Below are positions 11,928-26,834 of a stretch of DNA of 64,000 nucleotides, in pieces (the stretch's first letter is position 1; every line of letters begins with the position of its first letter). The DNA comes from Phaeosaccion multiseriatum. Lineage: Eukaryota; Ochrophyta, other classes. The translations under genes were made by a program, and so were the position numbers. The notes below the pieces were generated by a model. That model was not told the DNA's origin, made no database searches, and saw only the letters and a program-made list of their open reading frames with translations. The stretch lies in assembly GCA_965112735.1 (NCBI GenBank), contig OZ218952.1, forward strand, positions 3,348,001-3,412,000, read 5' to 3'.

Positions 11928-14900
11928 CTATGTGTCGCTGCCGGCGTTGCTCACCGGGCTGCCTCCGCTACTGCCTCCTTCGCTGCTGCCATGTGTTGCT
12001 CCACTCTCCCATCGGCCGCAGATGGCACAGTCCCGCCTATCGCAGCGAAGGAAGTAGTCCATAGCCGCCCTCCACATCCGCGACAACACAACCACAAGGG
12101 CAAGAAGCAAGCCAGGCCATGTCACAGGCAGCACAGTGAGATGAGCACGGCAAGAGGCCACAGCGAATGGAAAGCGCGCATTAGATCGGTCGTCGGTGGC
12201 GTCGGAGAGAGAGAGGACGCAACAAAGGCCCAATTATATCTGTCGCCGAGTCTCTCGGTTGTGACGCGTTGAACCCTTCCCTTCCCTCCTCTGTCTTCCC
12301 AGCTCTTGGCGCGACTATCGGCCACCACTCTCACTGGACCGAAGGGCGCATCGATTTGTTACTCACTTTGCTCTCGCGCACGATCCGCGGCTGCCGTGCG
12401 TGCAGGAGGTACCCTCCTCGCAGCGCAGAGCGTGTGTCATTGTCGCTCGCGTGTCGTGACAGCTCGGGGTCAAGGGGCATGTCTGCGCCTCGTCCTTGTC
12501 GTCCTTGTTGTCCTTGTTGTCCTTGTTGTCCTTGTTGTCCTTGTCGTCCTTGTTGTCCTTGTTGTCCGCCTGCTGGGCGGACGGTGTGCCCCTACCCCTG
12601 TCTTTGCCGACAGCCCGGTGGGGCGTTGCTGTCTTTTGTGAGCAGTTGCAAGCCGATGCAGCCCGGAAGCTGTGCAGGAGTTGGACCTGCCAGCCTGAGG
12701 GAAGGGGCGGTTCCTTCTGCTCAGCAGGTGTGTCACCCGCAAAGAGAGAGCTGTGCCCATCCCTTTTCGATCGTAACTCGCCTGCTGAGGAGATGGACTC
12801 CTTTTGCGGCAAGCTCTGCGGCGGCCGGTCCACTCCTTCTCGTCCTGACGACGCGGAAGAAGAGGCTGGGGCTGCTGAAGAAGAGGCTGGGGCTGCTGAT
12901 GAAGAAGAGGCTGGGGCTGCTGATGAAGAAGAGGCTGGGGCTGCTGATGAAGAAGAGGCTGGGGCTGCTGATGAAGAAGAGGCTGGGGCTGCTGATGCTA
13001 GACTCGCTGCTCCGCCTTGACGCGAAAGAGGAGGAGGGTAGACGGTGCCTGCTGGCGCCCGCCTCTCCAGCTCGACGAGGAAGTCTTTGACGGGAGAGTC
13101 GGGCACGTTGGCCAGAGTGGGGCTCTCCTCTTGTGCCCAAGGCACGGTATTGACGGCGAGACCCGGGCTCAGAGGCGACAGCTGCACAGACCCAACCTCG
13201 GCCCCCTCCTCGTCGGACTGCGGCTGTTGCTGTTGTAGCTGCCTTAGCCCCCCCTTCCCGGGATAAGATCGCGGTGACTGGGGCTGCTGTGTCGCCAACT
13301 CCTCCCTGTCAGGCAACAACTGTTGCTGCTGCTGCTCCTGCTGCTCCTGCTCCTGCTCCTGCTGCTGCCGTGGAAGATGATCATCATCATGATATGCGCC
13401 TGGGGTCTCCCCGAGGGGGAAGAACTCCGCCTCCCCCGCCAAGCAAGCAGCCCTCGCAGCGTCCTCGAAGGAGGGTGCACTGACCTCGGGGAGGAGGGCG
13501 GCCAGCTGCGCCTCCTGGGGGGAGTGGTAGGGGGCAGCGGTTGGTGATACGGACCAAGGACGGTCCTGCAGCAGCTCCCCCAGAGGAGACGGTGGGGCCT
13601 GCTCTGCTGTCAGAGGGGACAGTGGAGCGGTAGCACCCCCCCCGCCGCGCCCTTCCGCAGCGACTGTGGAGGGCCCGGTGATCACAGACGCTGTATGACC
13701 AACTGTTGCTGCGCTCCGCTCCTGCTGCTGAGGCTTCGAACGCTGCCGCGGCGTTCGCGTAGTTTGATCCATGCTGTCCCCTTGCGGGGTCGCGCTCGCT
13801 GAAGCTGCCACTCTCGTCACTGCACCACTCGTGCACGCATGGGCAGCCTGAGCAGCCTGAAAAGCCTGAGAAGCCAGTGCCCGTGTTGTGTCTTCTCCTG
13901 CGTGCGTCACTGCGACTGGCACTGGTACTTCCCCTGCCCCTGCGGCCCTTGGCTGCGACTGGGATGATGCCGAGGCCGGAATGGTGTCCGCTGCCACGGA
14001 GCGGGCCCTTCCCTCGTCCACTTCCTTCTGATGGCGAGTGGGACCGCAGCTCACGCACTTGTCGCCGTCTTGGCAGTCCGCAAAGTGGGCGATAGCTTGC
14101 CTGTGTATGTGGTCCAAGTGGGGGGGGGGGGAAGGGAATGGCATCAAAGGGCAGAGGGAAGCACACAATGATTGACGGGAGAGGGATGGTATGGCCGCTT
14201 GCTTCGGCAGACCAATGTTCTGGCGTCCATAATCCAAGCAAGGTCCTAAACAGAGTCAGAGCGATACTCTAAAGCATTCCCTCGAGGGCTGAGCCTCGCC
14301 CCCCCCCACGTGGATTGTCCTTAACAAGCCCCTCCCTTCCCTACGTACGTACCGCGTGAGTGCGCAGCCCGGGGTGGGGCAGCCCTCGGCCTCGCAGTTA
14401 GAGCAGTGCAGCCACAGTTCCCTCATGCCGGCACAGTACGGGTTACGGCACGCAACCGCTTTAAAGCAGCGCCCTGCGTGATACAGGTGCCAGAGCCAGT
14501 CTCGGAGGAGCAGCTCGCTCTCTCGACCTTGGGCGTGGGCGCGGGTCTGGGCCTCCGAAGAAGGACTCTCGTGACTCCTGTCGCTCCTGCCATCGCTCAG
14601 CGACATGGAAGGCAGCCGGTACTCGTTGCGGGGCGTGTCGAGCTGCGCGAGAAGAAGTTCCCCCCCCCCCTTGTCTAAAGTGCCCTCCCTGAGGCGGCGC
14701 TTGAGGCGACCCAGCAGCTCCGCGCGCCTCGACGCCCTCTTCAGTGCCCAAACCCTCCACTGAAAGCTCCACCATAGGTGCAGCGGCAGGATGGTGTTCG
14801 AGACGGGGGGGTTGCTCTGCAGCTTTTGTGCCTGCTTCTCTGCCAGCCAAAGCCTTCCTGCGGCGATGCGGTTCATAAGGTCTACTTGTGTACGGGTAGG

Positions 14901-15011
14901 CTCCGTCGCAGGGGCGGATGAGCGAGGGGGGCCTGCGTCGATGTCCGGGCTTCTCGTACCTTCATTCTCCTGCGGCTCTTTGTGCTGCTGCGACCGCTCT
15001 GGTTCCTTCAT
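11928..15011 (-). CDS. Protein with two TAZ-type zinc fingers (CBP/p300-like TAZ)
   Basis: Three exons: 14353-15011, 12367-14100 and 11928-12069, 844 residues. TAZ1 (about residues 175-248) spans exons 1-2 and has the complete HCCC x3 pattern: HAGRC...CRNPYC, HCSNCEAEGCPTPGC, HFADC...DKCVSC. A second, degenerate TAZ-like finger (about 760-820) spans exons 2-3: CPLTPSC, THALRCEEGTSC, then DYFLRCDRRDCAIC, where the last His is replaced. Splicing out 12070-12366 is what completes it; the unspliced frame stops after CARAK. The middle is low complexity: Gln runs, eight-residue AAPASSSS repeats and KDN repeats. TAZ fingers bind activation domains of transcription factors. No acetyltransferase, bromodomain or BTB domain is visible, so it is not a full CBP/p300. 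The ATG at 15011 was taken as start; no upstream exon was sought. Confidence 0.8.
12496..12572 (-). repeat. 9-bp coding repeat (Lys-Asp-Asn/Asp)n
   Basis: GTCCTTGTT/GTCCTTGTC tandem units on the plus strand, read on the minus strand as DNK/DDK repeats just before the second TAZ-like finger. Confidence 0.85.
12856..13005 (-). repeat. 24-bp coding minisatellite (AAPASSSS)n
   Basis: Tandem copies of a unit containing GATGAAGAAGAGGCTGGGGC on the plus strand. The first two copies are 21-bp variants. The unit length is a multiple of three, so the frame is kept. Confidence 0.9.
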
Positions 15012-15296
15012 AGCCAAGCCTATAACTATGTTTCTCTTCTGGGGACCTTTGAAAACAACAATACGGCAGTAACCTGATTGCCGGCCCGCGGAGCCAACCT
15101 CTGAGGCAGATAGCTGGCGGGCGGGCTTTGATTGTCCCTCTTGCTCCAGGTACCGCTACGTGTATTTTCTCTCTCTCTCTCTTTCCCTCCCTCTCTTATG
15201 GGCTCTCGTCAATCCGCGGAGGCCTCTGGAGGCCTCCCCATCTTTTCCTCCAAGGGGGGGAGGGGGGCTCCAAATTCCTTTTCCCTTTTTCCCACC
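15012..15296. promoter_or_regulatory. 285-bp divergent promoter, TAZ gene / B12D copy 2
   Basis: Intergenic space between two opposed start codons. It carries a TCTCTC tract and a purine-rich run ahead of the B12D start, which sits in a good context (CCCACCATGAG). Confidence 0.5.
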
Positions 15297-15983
15297 ATGA
15301 GCGCACTGGTAGGACGCACTCTCCGCAGGGGCAGTAGCCTACAGGTGCCCATTGCTCCCAAGTGGAACAGTCGGATTGGAAGGTAGGAAAGAAGGGACGG
15401 GTGGTGAGGTAAACTGCTTCAAAGAGGGGACCTTCAGGCGGGCGGGGCCCACAAGGCGGGGGCTACACCCTGCCCTGGGGCGGACGGCGGGGGGGGGGTG
15501 GCTGAAAGGACTGACGGAGCCTTTTCCTTTGTGTGATTACAACCTTCCTTTCCCCTTCCTTGACACCAGCTCCCGAACCAGCAAGATGCTCAACATGCAT
15601 ATCAGCGAGAAGGACAAGAAGCAGTTCGTCTCGGACCCGGCAACCTACCCCATCGTTGTCATTATTGGCGGAGCCATCGTCTTCGCTGTGGGCTTCATGG
15701 GCTACAAACTGACCTGCAGCCCGGTGGGTAGGGGTTGACTCTTCTTTCTCTCTTCGTTCACCCCCTCCCCAATCCCCTCTCACGTTCTGTGCCCCTCCCT
15801 CTCTCTTATTGCTGCCCCGCCCTCTTGTTGCTGCTCTGCCTATCCTCTCTGCTGTAGCCCCTCTCCCCTCCGTTCGCGCTACTGGTCTGCCCCTCCTCTT
15901 CCCCCCTTTGTCCACCCCTCTCCTCCTAGGACGTGCGTCCGATTCGTTCGGAGCGATCGAAACCGAGAACACCGAGCTCTTAA
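15297..15983 (+). CDS. B12D/NDUFA4 (MLRQ)-family mitochondrial membrane protein, copy 2
   Basis: Three exons: 15297-15382, 15570-15723 and 15930-15983, 97 residues. The presequence-like start is MSALVGRTLRRGSS, followed by PATYPIVVIIGGAIVFAVGF (the single membrane span) and TCSPDVRP, the family motif after the span. The central exon is near-identical to copy 1 at protein level (MLNMHISEK shared, then K/D-KKQ-F/W-VSD), while the last exon differs (IRSERSKPRTPSS against TSEARGTLIRPKP). Both final exons are 54 bases. Expected location is the inner mitochondrial membrane as a respiratory-chain subunit. The conserved phases and different tails suggest duplication followed by divergence of the matrix or intermembrane tail. 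Confidence 0.88.
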
Positions 15984-17561
15984 GTCCCCCCCCCTCAAGT
16001 GTTTTGTTTTCTTCCTTCGCTGCAGCATCCCTCCCGCTGTGAGCCTCTCCTCACCCTCTTGAGCTCTTCACTCGTCGCGGAGAAGCGAGGGGAGGGGATG
16101 GAAGGGCTGTGGGTCGGACATCCACCTCTCTCCAGCAGCAGTGCACTACCCCCCTCACGGTGGAGGGAAGGCCTTGCCCAGCCGTTGGCGTGGCGGTTTT
16201 GGAAGGGGCTGACTGAGAGGATGAGGGCGATGCCAACCGTATCGCGACGGTAGTTGGTTTAATTCGAGGGGGGGGACGACCGCCCGTGACGGTGGGGTTT
16301 GGGCGCGCAGTGTGCGGGTGAAGGTTGCCTTTGGATAAGGACCGGGCGAAGGACGTTTGAGCAGGAGCAGAATCAAACACTATACGGACAGGGAGGACAG
16401 GGACGGAAGAAGAGGCAGCTGCTGCTAACTGCACTTATCAGTGCATGCCAAACAGAGAAAAGAGAAATTCGCCTGCCACCAGCCAGCCACGCCTGTCGCT
16501 TGTCTTACTCAAACACACTGGCTCCGCTCAAAGTGCCGCTTCGCATTCACAATCTTCTTTTGTTGCTCTTCGACACGGCCCGGCCGAGCGGGTTAGGACC
16601 GTGGACGTCTGCAGCGAGCAGGCAGCAAGTCTCTGGAGCGCGAGAGGGACTACCGTTGAGGCCCCTGACACACACACACAGACCTTTTCGTGGTGGTTCC
16701 CCCAGGTGGGGGCACGCACAAGGGAGCATCGTCAGCACTGTGTTGGGAAGTCACTCCGCACCGTCTGAAAGAAAAGCCACACAGCACACACCGCTGCCGC
16801 ACTACCTCAGAAGCCGGGACACTTGGACTCCATCGTAGGAAGAGCTCTTGCATCGCCCTGACGTTCACGGAGTCATCTGCGTCTCCTTTCGATTGGCCGG
16901 ACTTGTTGCTGCTGAACCGCTTCAACGCGCCCCTCGCGGAAGACTCACCCTTGTCACGTAAGTATCACGTAAGCAGGCGCTGTGAATGGTCCTTCTTCTT
17001 CGCCTGCTTGGAGCATGCTCCTGCCGTATGGCCTGAGCTCTCCACTCACCACTCGTTCGGGGTGCCGTGCGGGCCGTCGGAGCAGCAGCAGGAAGACTGG
17101 GAAGCGTCCACGGTCCAGGCGTATTCACACACACACAGGCAGGCAGACAGAAGGGCCTTTTGCTGCCATCGTGATGCTCCTACCGCCTATAGGTCAGCCT
17201 CGCGCGGCAAGGCCCACATACGCGATAGCATGGAGGCATATCGACACGCTTGCTCTCCACCCGTCCGTCCCTGCCCCCCCTTTCGCTCTGGGCCTTCGCC
17301 ACGAGCAGCGACCAGAGCCAACAAACGCGAGACGAAAGTCAATGGGCAGCCTTGCTTAGCTCAGCAGCTCACTTGGAGCTCACCTCTGCTCGGCTCTGGC
17401 CATGTTCCTCCGCTCTGATCAGGTCAGTTCAGCCCATCCCACAGCTCTGCTGCTGCTCTGCTCCTGCCCTGCCCCCCATTTCCCTTCACCTCAGCTCTGC
17501 TCCACTCAGTTCTGCCCATATGCCTCGCATTCTGCTCAGCTCTGCCCCATATACCTCCACT
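15984..17561. other. Intergenic stretch, no supportable gene
   Basis: Open frames here are short or antisense to one another. On the minus strand, 16800-16925 reads as a mixed-composition peptide (KSGQSKGDADDSVNVRAMQE) flanked by two GTGAGT donors near 16940 and 17050. This could be exons of a small unrecognised gene, but I could not complete a model. Confidence 0.45.
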
Positions 17562-20366
<2,805 letters not shown>

Positions 20367-21149
20367 AAAGACCTTCTGTTGCTTCGCCAGTAGTGGTTGA
20401 ACAAGCCTCGTCACCTTCATACCTTGCACACCGTACCTTCTCCCTCCACAGCCTTCCACTCCTACCCCTACCTGGTTCCGTAGGGTTTGCAAGCTGTGAA
20501 TTAAAGGAAGCCCAAATCCCAAATCCGAGAATCAACCGCCAGACCAGAGAACTGAAACTGGACGCTGTACTCACGAGAGGTGCGACGCGACACTGAATTT
20601 GAAGCCCGCCAGGGGGCGGGGGGAGAGATGGTTGTTTTGGAGCAAAGAGAGCATCTGGTGGTGAGGGGATCGTAGAGAGAAAGCAGAGCCGGGTGGGAAG
20701 GGACATGGATCCGTACAGGTGAGAGGAGGATGTGGCGGCGTGTCCAGGGGCCGAGTTTCTTTCATCCAAAAGCAGTCTCCCGCCCTTAAGCCGGGTCTCC
20801 CGCCCTCCCTCCTCCTCTCTACCATAACCCTCTCCCTGTCGTCCTTAACATCTCTTCATCTCCGCTCCCCTCCTTTATCTTCCATCCTCTCCTCTCCCTC
20901 CTTCCCGCCCCACTCTTGTCGTCCCTGCCTCCCCCCACCTCCTCCCTGGCATTTCCCTCGCCACCGTGCGGGCCGTCGAACGATGCCACCCCCTTCCTGG
21001 CTGTATCCTCCTTCTTCTCGCTCCTTCTCTCTTCCTTACCCCCCATCTCTCCCCTCTGTCGGCGCCTTTTACTTGCCCCCCGAAAATGTTAGGTTCCAAT
21101 CTTAAGGAGACACACACAAGAAGAGAGCGAGAGAGAGAGAGAGTAGGCC
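20367..21149. other. Divergent intergenic region, cysteine-rich gene / SUMO protease
   Basis: 783 bases between opposed starts. A strong pyrimidine-rich stretch (about 20790-21070) and a GA run lie just before the protease start. No gene is seen. Confidence 0.6.
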
Positions 21150-22214
21150 ATGTCCCCCAAAAAGAAGCATAAGAAGGTGCGGGGGAAGCAGCACCACGAG
21201 AGTGGGTTTCCAGACTTTCCTTATAATTTCCATGACGGGGCAGGGTCCCGCCTAGACAGAGAGACAGAGGTCCGTCTCAATAGCATACGGACGCCTCCCT
21301 CAGGGAACAAGCAGAAGAAGCAGTTTGGTCTTGGTAATAAGGGATCTGGCCCCGCGTCTTCTGGTTCCCTTGGTTATAAGGGATCAGGATGTTACAAGCC
21401 TGAGAGAACGAACCTCGCACCGAACTGCGGAAGAGCAAAGCCTGGACGAAATGTAAGTAGAATTCGATGATTGGGAAAGGAGCAGGTGTAATCAATGAAG
21501 GGAGTGAAATGCACAGGGGCAGAGGCCGCCTTGAGGGAGGGCAAAGAGGTGATGCTCTGCTTGAATATGTTTTTACTACAAGTTGGTAGTCAGAGGATTT
21601 TGGTAGAGACATGCGGGGGGGAAGGGGGGGTAGTGAACACCACCCTGTCGTTCAGAGTGGTCACTGTGGGCAGGACAGTGTGAACAGTGGCTGTGGGACA
21701 TGTGACTCTTGTGTCTTCTCTCTCTCTTCTCTCTCTTTCCCTCTTTCTCTCTGAATATCTCTCCAAGTGCACGTGTCGTGGCTCCTTACGTAACATTACC
21801 CAGTGCGCCGTGACTTGGTTCCTCACGTCCGTCACTGCCGTCTTGCCTCGCGCTGCCCCCCTCCTTCGTGCCTCCCCCCCCCCCCACCGCCACGCCTCCT
21901 GCCCGCCCCCCCCTTCAGCTCGATCAGTATCTGCAGGTTAGTAGCGTTGTCACAAACGAAGGAGACGGATATGGCTCACTGAATAGTGCAATTGTGTAGC
22001 ATTATTGCGAGAGGGGTGGGATGGACTGGGGGGTATAGACAGACGTGTGTTACCTAGGCGGCGGTGTGGTGGCCGGAGTGCCGTCTCGGATGCATGTCAT
22101 TGGAGGAACGACAGGCGTTTCGTACGGTGCAAGTTCCCCCACCCACACGAAAGGACCAAACCTTTGAGAGGAGGGTTCTAAGCTCCTGTTGTTGTTGTTG
22201 TTGTTGTTGTTGTT

Positions 22215-22278
<64 letters not shown>

Positions 22279-25200
22279 CGTCGTTGTTGTATGGTAAACC
22301 TTCTACTTTCGAAGGCAACGGGCCGTGATGCTGGAGGTGGTCGGGGGGCTCCTGCCAAGGTAGGGCCTCCTGCGAAGGTTGAACCGGGGTTTTCCCTGAA
22401 GAGCACAGCACCGCAACCGCCTGCAGTAAAGCGCAAGAGCAGCAACAGTTACAGCACAACGTTCACTGTGCCGCGGAAAGCCTCTAGCACGAACGGAGGA
22501 GGGCAGCAGGGTGCGAGGTCGTCGTCGGGGAATGGTACGTTCTTGCAAGCCTCCGCGGGTTTGCGGAAGCATGAAGCAGGGGCAGCAGCAACAGCAGCAA
22601 GGCATGGTCCTTCTGAGGGCAACGACTCCTGGAGAGGGAGGGGACACACCGGTGGGCGGTGGGCGGGGTCCACACGTGTCGCTGATGATAGCCTAGACCC
22701 CGACTCCTCCTTCACGTCCTCCAGAGGGGCGACGGTCCTCAAGAACAGGAACTTTTTGGACGAGCAGAAGAGAGGAGGAGGAGGAGGAGGAGGGGGGGGG
22801 GGGGGAGGGGGAGGAGGAGAAGGTGGGAGAAAGAATCTGGCATTTTCTCGGAGAATGGTGGCAAAGAACAGGGGGAATGGTAGAGGAGCGAATGTACAGC
22901 AGCAGCAACAGCAACAGAAGCAGCAGCAGCAGCAACAGCAGTCATATGGGAAGCTCCCCCTTCTGTCGGGCAGTGGCGGAGCAGGGAGTGGCCAAAGCCG
23001 CAAGCGACAAAGGCCTCAGGGTGGGCAGGGCCAGGGCCAGGGTCAGGGTCAGGCGCGGAGCCGACCTAGACCCCACGATGATGTTAACTGGGAGTACCCA
23101 CAGGCCAAGAGGATGCAGAGAAGGGCCCGCAAAAAGCCGGACGTCGTCGGAAGCTCCGCGGCAAATGCATGGGAGATCGACGACTCCAGTGAAGGGGAAG
23201 ATGAAGATGATGATGATGCGGAGGAGGAGGAGCAGCAGGAGGAGGGGGGGGGGGAGGGGGGGGAGGTGGAGGTGGTGGGTCAGGCTGGCCGCGCAGCATC
23301 ATCCACCGGGGGGAGGCAAGCCGTCGACGTTGACATGAGCTCGGTGAGAGAGAGGGAAAGTGAGATGTATTATACAGTCCTCTCCAATGGAGTCCACGCA
23401 GTCGGCGAGCAGTCGTCGTATGCTCACACACGCGCCCACCCACTCAGTCACTCGCTCACTCACACACACTCACTCACTCACTCACACACTCACTCCCTCA
23501 CTCCCTCCCTCCCTATCTCCCTCGCCCACCCACCCACGCACTCCTCCCTCTCTCGCCCACTCGCTCACTCGCTCACTCTCTTCCTTTCACCTGTCATGAC
23601 TCTAGCCTGTGGGAATCGAGGTAGAAGAGGAATGCGACTCGCAGGCCACAGAGGCAGACTTTGCTGTGCGGCCCGCCCTCCCGGGGAATAGCATCAAGGT
23701 CAGTGGGGGGAAGACAGGCAGGCGGGGGAAGAAAGGCACCGTCGTCGTTTTCTGCCGTCCTTTCCTCCCCATGGTCCGGTCCTCCTCCCAGTCATACTTC
23801 GTACTTCACACTCACTCACTCACTCACTCACTCACTCACTCACTCACTCACTCACTCACCCACTCTCTCACTCACTCTCTCACTCACTCACTCACTCACT
23901 CCACTTACTCACAGCAGCACGGACGAATAACGAACGGCTCCCAACCCTCTGCAGTCAGTTCAGTTCCTCCACTCACTCCCTCCTTTGACTTTACGCCCTC
24001 TCTCTCTCTCTCTCTCTCGCTGTCTACCACCCTCTCAAGTTCAAGCCGTATAAGGTCGCTCTTGGCAGCTCGGTCCACAAGGAGGTGGGCTTCCTTTGGC
24101 GCTTCGCTCCATGGCAAAAGGCGTTCTGGTTTGAATCCACGAGACTTGGACTCACGAGGGCCACGACAAAGACCGAGATGGGCGCCGTGACGTATCACGG
24201 GTACGTCACTGAAAGGGCTGAGCTGACGAAAGGCGATGAGTAGTGATCTTCAGAGGCGATTGGCTTGCGCCATGAGGAGCTGGGGGGGAGAAGAGGCTGA
24301 CCTGAAATGAGGGGCACGATGGGAAAGGAGAAAGGAAGGGCAATGCACCTGTCTTGACCCCCCTCCTTTGATACCCAACCCCGCCAACCCCCACCCCTTC
24401 CCCCGATACTGGACTGTTTATTTTATTTGTGTGTTTGTCGTCCTGCCTGCGTGTGTGTGTGTGTGCGTGCGTGTGTGCGTGTGTGCGTGTGTGTGTCGCT
24501 AGATGGGACGTGAAGCCCGCGATGGAGCCTTCCGGAGACTCTGAGTGGTCGCTGGCCCTCTCGGTTCGGCCCGACAGCCAACTCGTGCAAGTGCTGCGGG
24601 ACAAGCTCGGAGGAGGGAGCGGAGGAGGAGGAGGAGGAGGAGAAGGAGGAGGGGATGGGGGGGGGGGGGAGAGAGGGGGGGGGGTGTTCGTGCCCGTGCT
24701 TGAAGAGGGCGAGGACAAGGCAAAGGCCCTGCAGGAGGGCAGGCAGGTGCGTGCGTGGTGCGTCGCGGGTGATGGGTGGGTTGGGTGGGGGTGTGCGTGC
24801 TTGCGTAGCGATGCGCAAGATGGGGCGAAGGAGGGGCACATGAGGTCGAAACGGCACCATCTCTACTGTACTGTACTGTACTGCACTGCACTGCACTGCG
24901 GTGTACGTAAGGAGGGGCGTGACGAGGTTTCCAAGAGGAAGAGGGGCGGCGGGGACAGGGGGCAGGACAACATTTCCCCTTTGCGGAGTCACCTCTCTGA
25001 AGTTTCATTTCTCCCCCCTCCCCTTCGGCCTCACCCACCCACCCCCACCCACCCTCCCTCCCTCCCTCCCTCCCTCCCTCCCTCCCTCCCTCTCTTTTGT
25101 CTCTCTCTCTCCCTCTATTCTCCAGCTGATAGTGCTGACTTTCCTCGGAAAGGAAGGCGAGAAGTGCAAGGGGGAGTGGGACAAGTACTGCAAGGCAACG

Positions 25201-26793
25201 TTCTGTGAGGTTTGCCCGAACTATGGGGGTGGCCGTGGGTGCGGAGAGGAAGATAGCGAAGGGCCTGCTGTATCACCAACTGCTGCTGCCGATGGTGCTG
25301 CGGCTGGTGGTGGTGGTGGTGCTTCTGCTGCCAGTGATGAGGATAAGGGTGGTGCTACAGCTGGCGCCACTGCTTTACCACCAACTGCTGCTGTCTCAGA
25401 GGGGGCCGATGGCAAGGCAGGGGGCGCAAGAGACGCGACGCAGCAGGTGGTGATACAGCCGACAGAGAGGAAGAAGCCGTCTGAAGCGGGGTACTTCTAT
25501 GTGGCGTATGAGAGGCACGACGAGGAAATGAGGAAGCGGAAATCCGAGCAGCAGCAGAAGGAGGGGGCGAAGCGGCTGCGGGATGACGCGGCAGGAAGGG
25601 CAGGAACCGAGGCTGGGACGGAGAAGGAGAACAATGGGGCCAGCAGCAGCGGAAAGAAGAATACTAAAAGCGCCAGCAGCACCGACGATGACGCGGCGAC
25701 GAATGAGTAAGTACATCACCTCCCTCCGCCTTTGCCTCCCCCCCCCCCACTCCGTCGTTTTGCACAAATAGACTCCCTCTCTCTTTCTCTTTGCTCCTCC
25801 CCCTCCTCCTCCTCCTCCTCCTCCTCCTCCTCCTCCTCCTCCTCCTCCTCCTCCTCCTCCTTCTGTAACTGTGACTGTGCCGCTACAATCGCGTCGAAGA
25901 TGCCAGTGGATGGTTGACTGACTGCGTTATACCCCTCTTGTAGAGAGGCACCTGTCAACCCGCGTACCGTGCCTTTCCTCCTCACGCCTGCCCCCACACC
26001 CCCTTCCCCCCTTCTTCCCTCCCTCTCTCCCTCCCTCCCTCCCTCCCTCCCTCCCTCCCTCCCTCCCTCCGCTCCCTCCCTCCATCCCCTCCTCCCCGCC
26101 CCTCCCCTCGCCCTCCTGCCCCGCCCCAGGTCCGCCCCCCGCCGCTCTAAGCGACAGCGCAGCGTCGGTGCCCGGACCGGAGCGGGCATTCTTGACGAGG
26201 ACAAGGTGGTGTTCACGTACCCCTTCGGCAGGAAGGCCCTCGACCCCATCAGCATCACCAATGGAGACATGCGACGGACCCTTCCCGGAGAGTTCCTGAA
26301 CGACAATCTCGTAGACCTCTATCTCAAGTGAGTCACATGGCTGTGTGTGTGAGAGAGAGAGAGAGCGAGAGAGAGAGAGAGGGGGGGGGGGAGAGAGAGA
26401 GGGAGAGAATGGCTGTGGGTGGGCGGGCGGTGCGTGTATCTGTCTCCTACCTCTCTTGCCCTCTCTTGCCCTCTTGTACACCTCACATATCACACGTCAC
26501 ATACCCACGCATCACACCCTCGCCATCCACTGCCACCCCATGCATTCGTTTGCCCCCTCTTCAGATACATGTCCAACGAAGAGCTCAAGGGGCTGGAGGA
26601 TGGCAGCGGACGGCTCAAGAGGGAGCAGGTCCACTTCTTCTCCTCCCACTTCTTCACCAAGCTCAGAGAGAACGCCCCCGCCAAAGGAGGGGACTTTAGG
26701 GTAGGCGATTACGTCGTTCTCGTTCATCCCTAGCGACGGCATTTCTTGACTGACCACCCCACCCCCGCCCCAACCCATGACATTCATCGACTA

Positions 26794-26834
<41 letters not shown>

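Noticed and set aside
11451-12272. 273-codon plus-strand frame in the RPC3/TAZ gap
   Set aside because: Low-complexity Ser/Pro composition, no domain, and it overlaps the supported third exon of the TAZ gene on the other strand.
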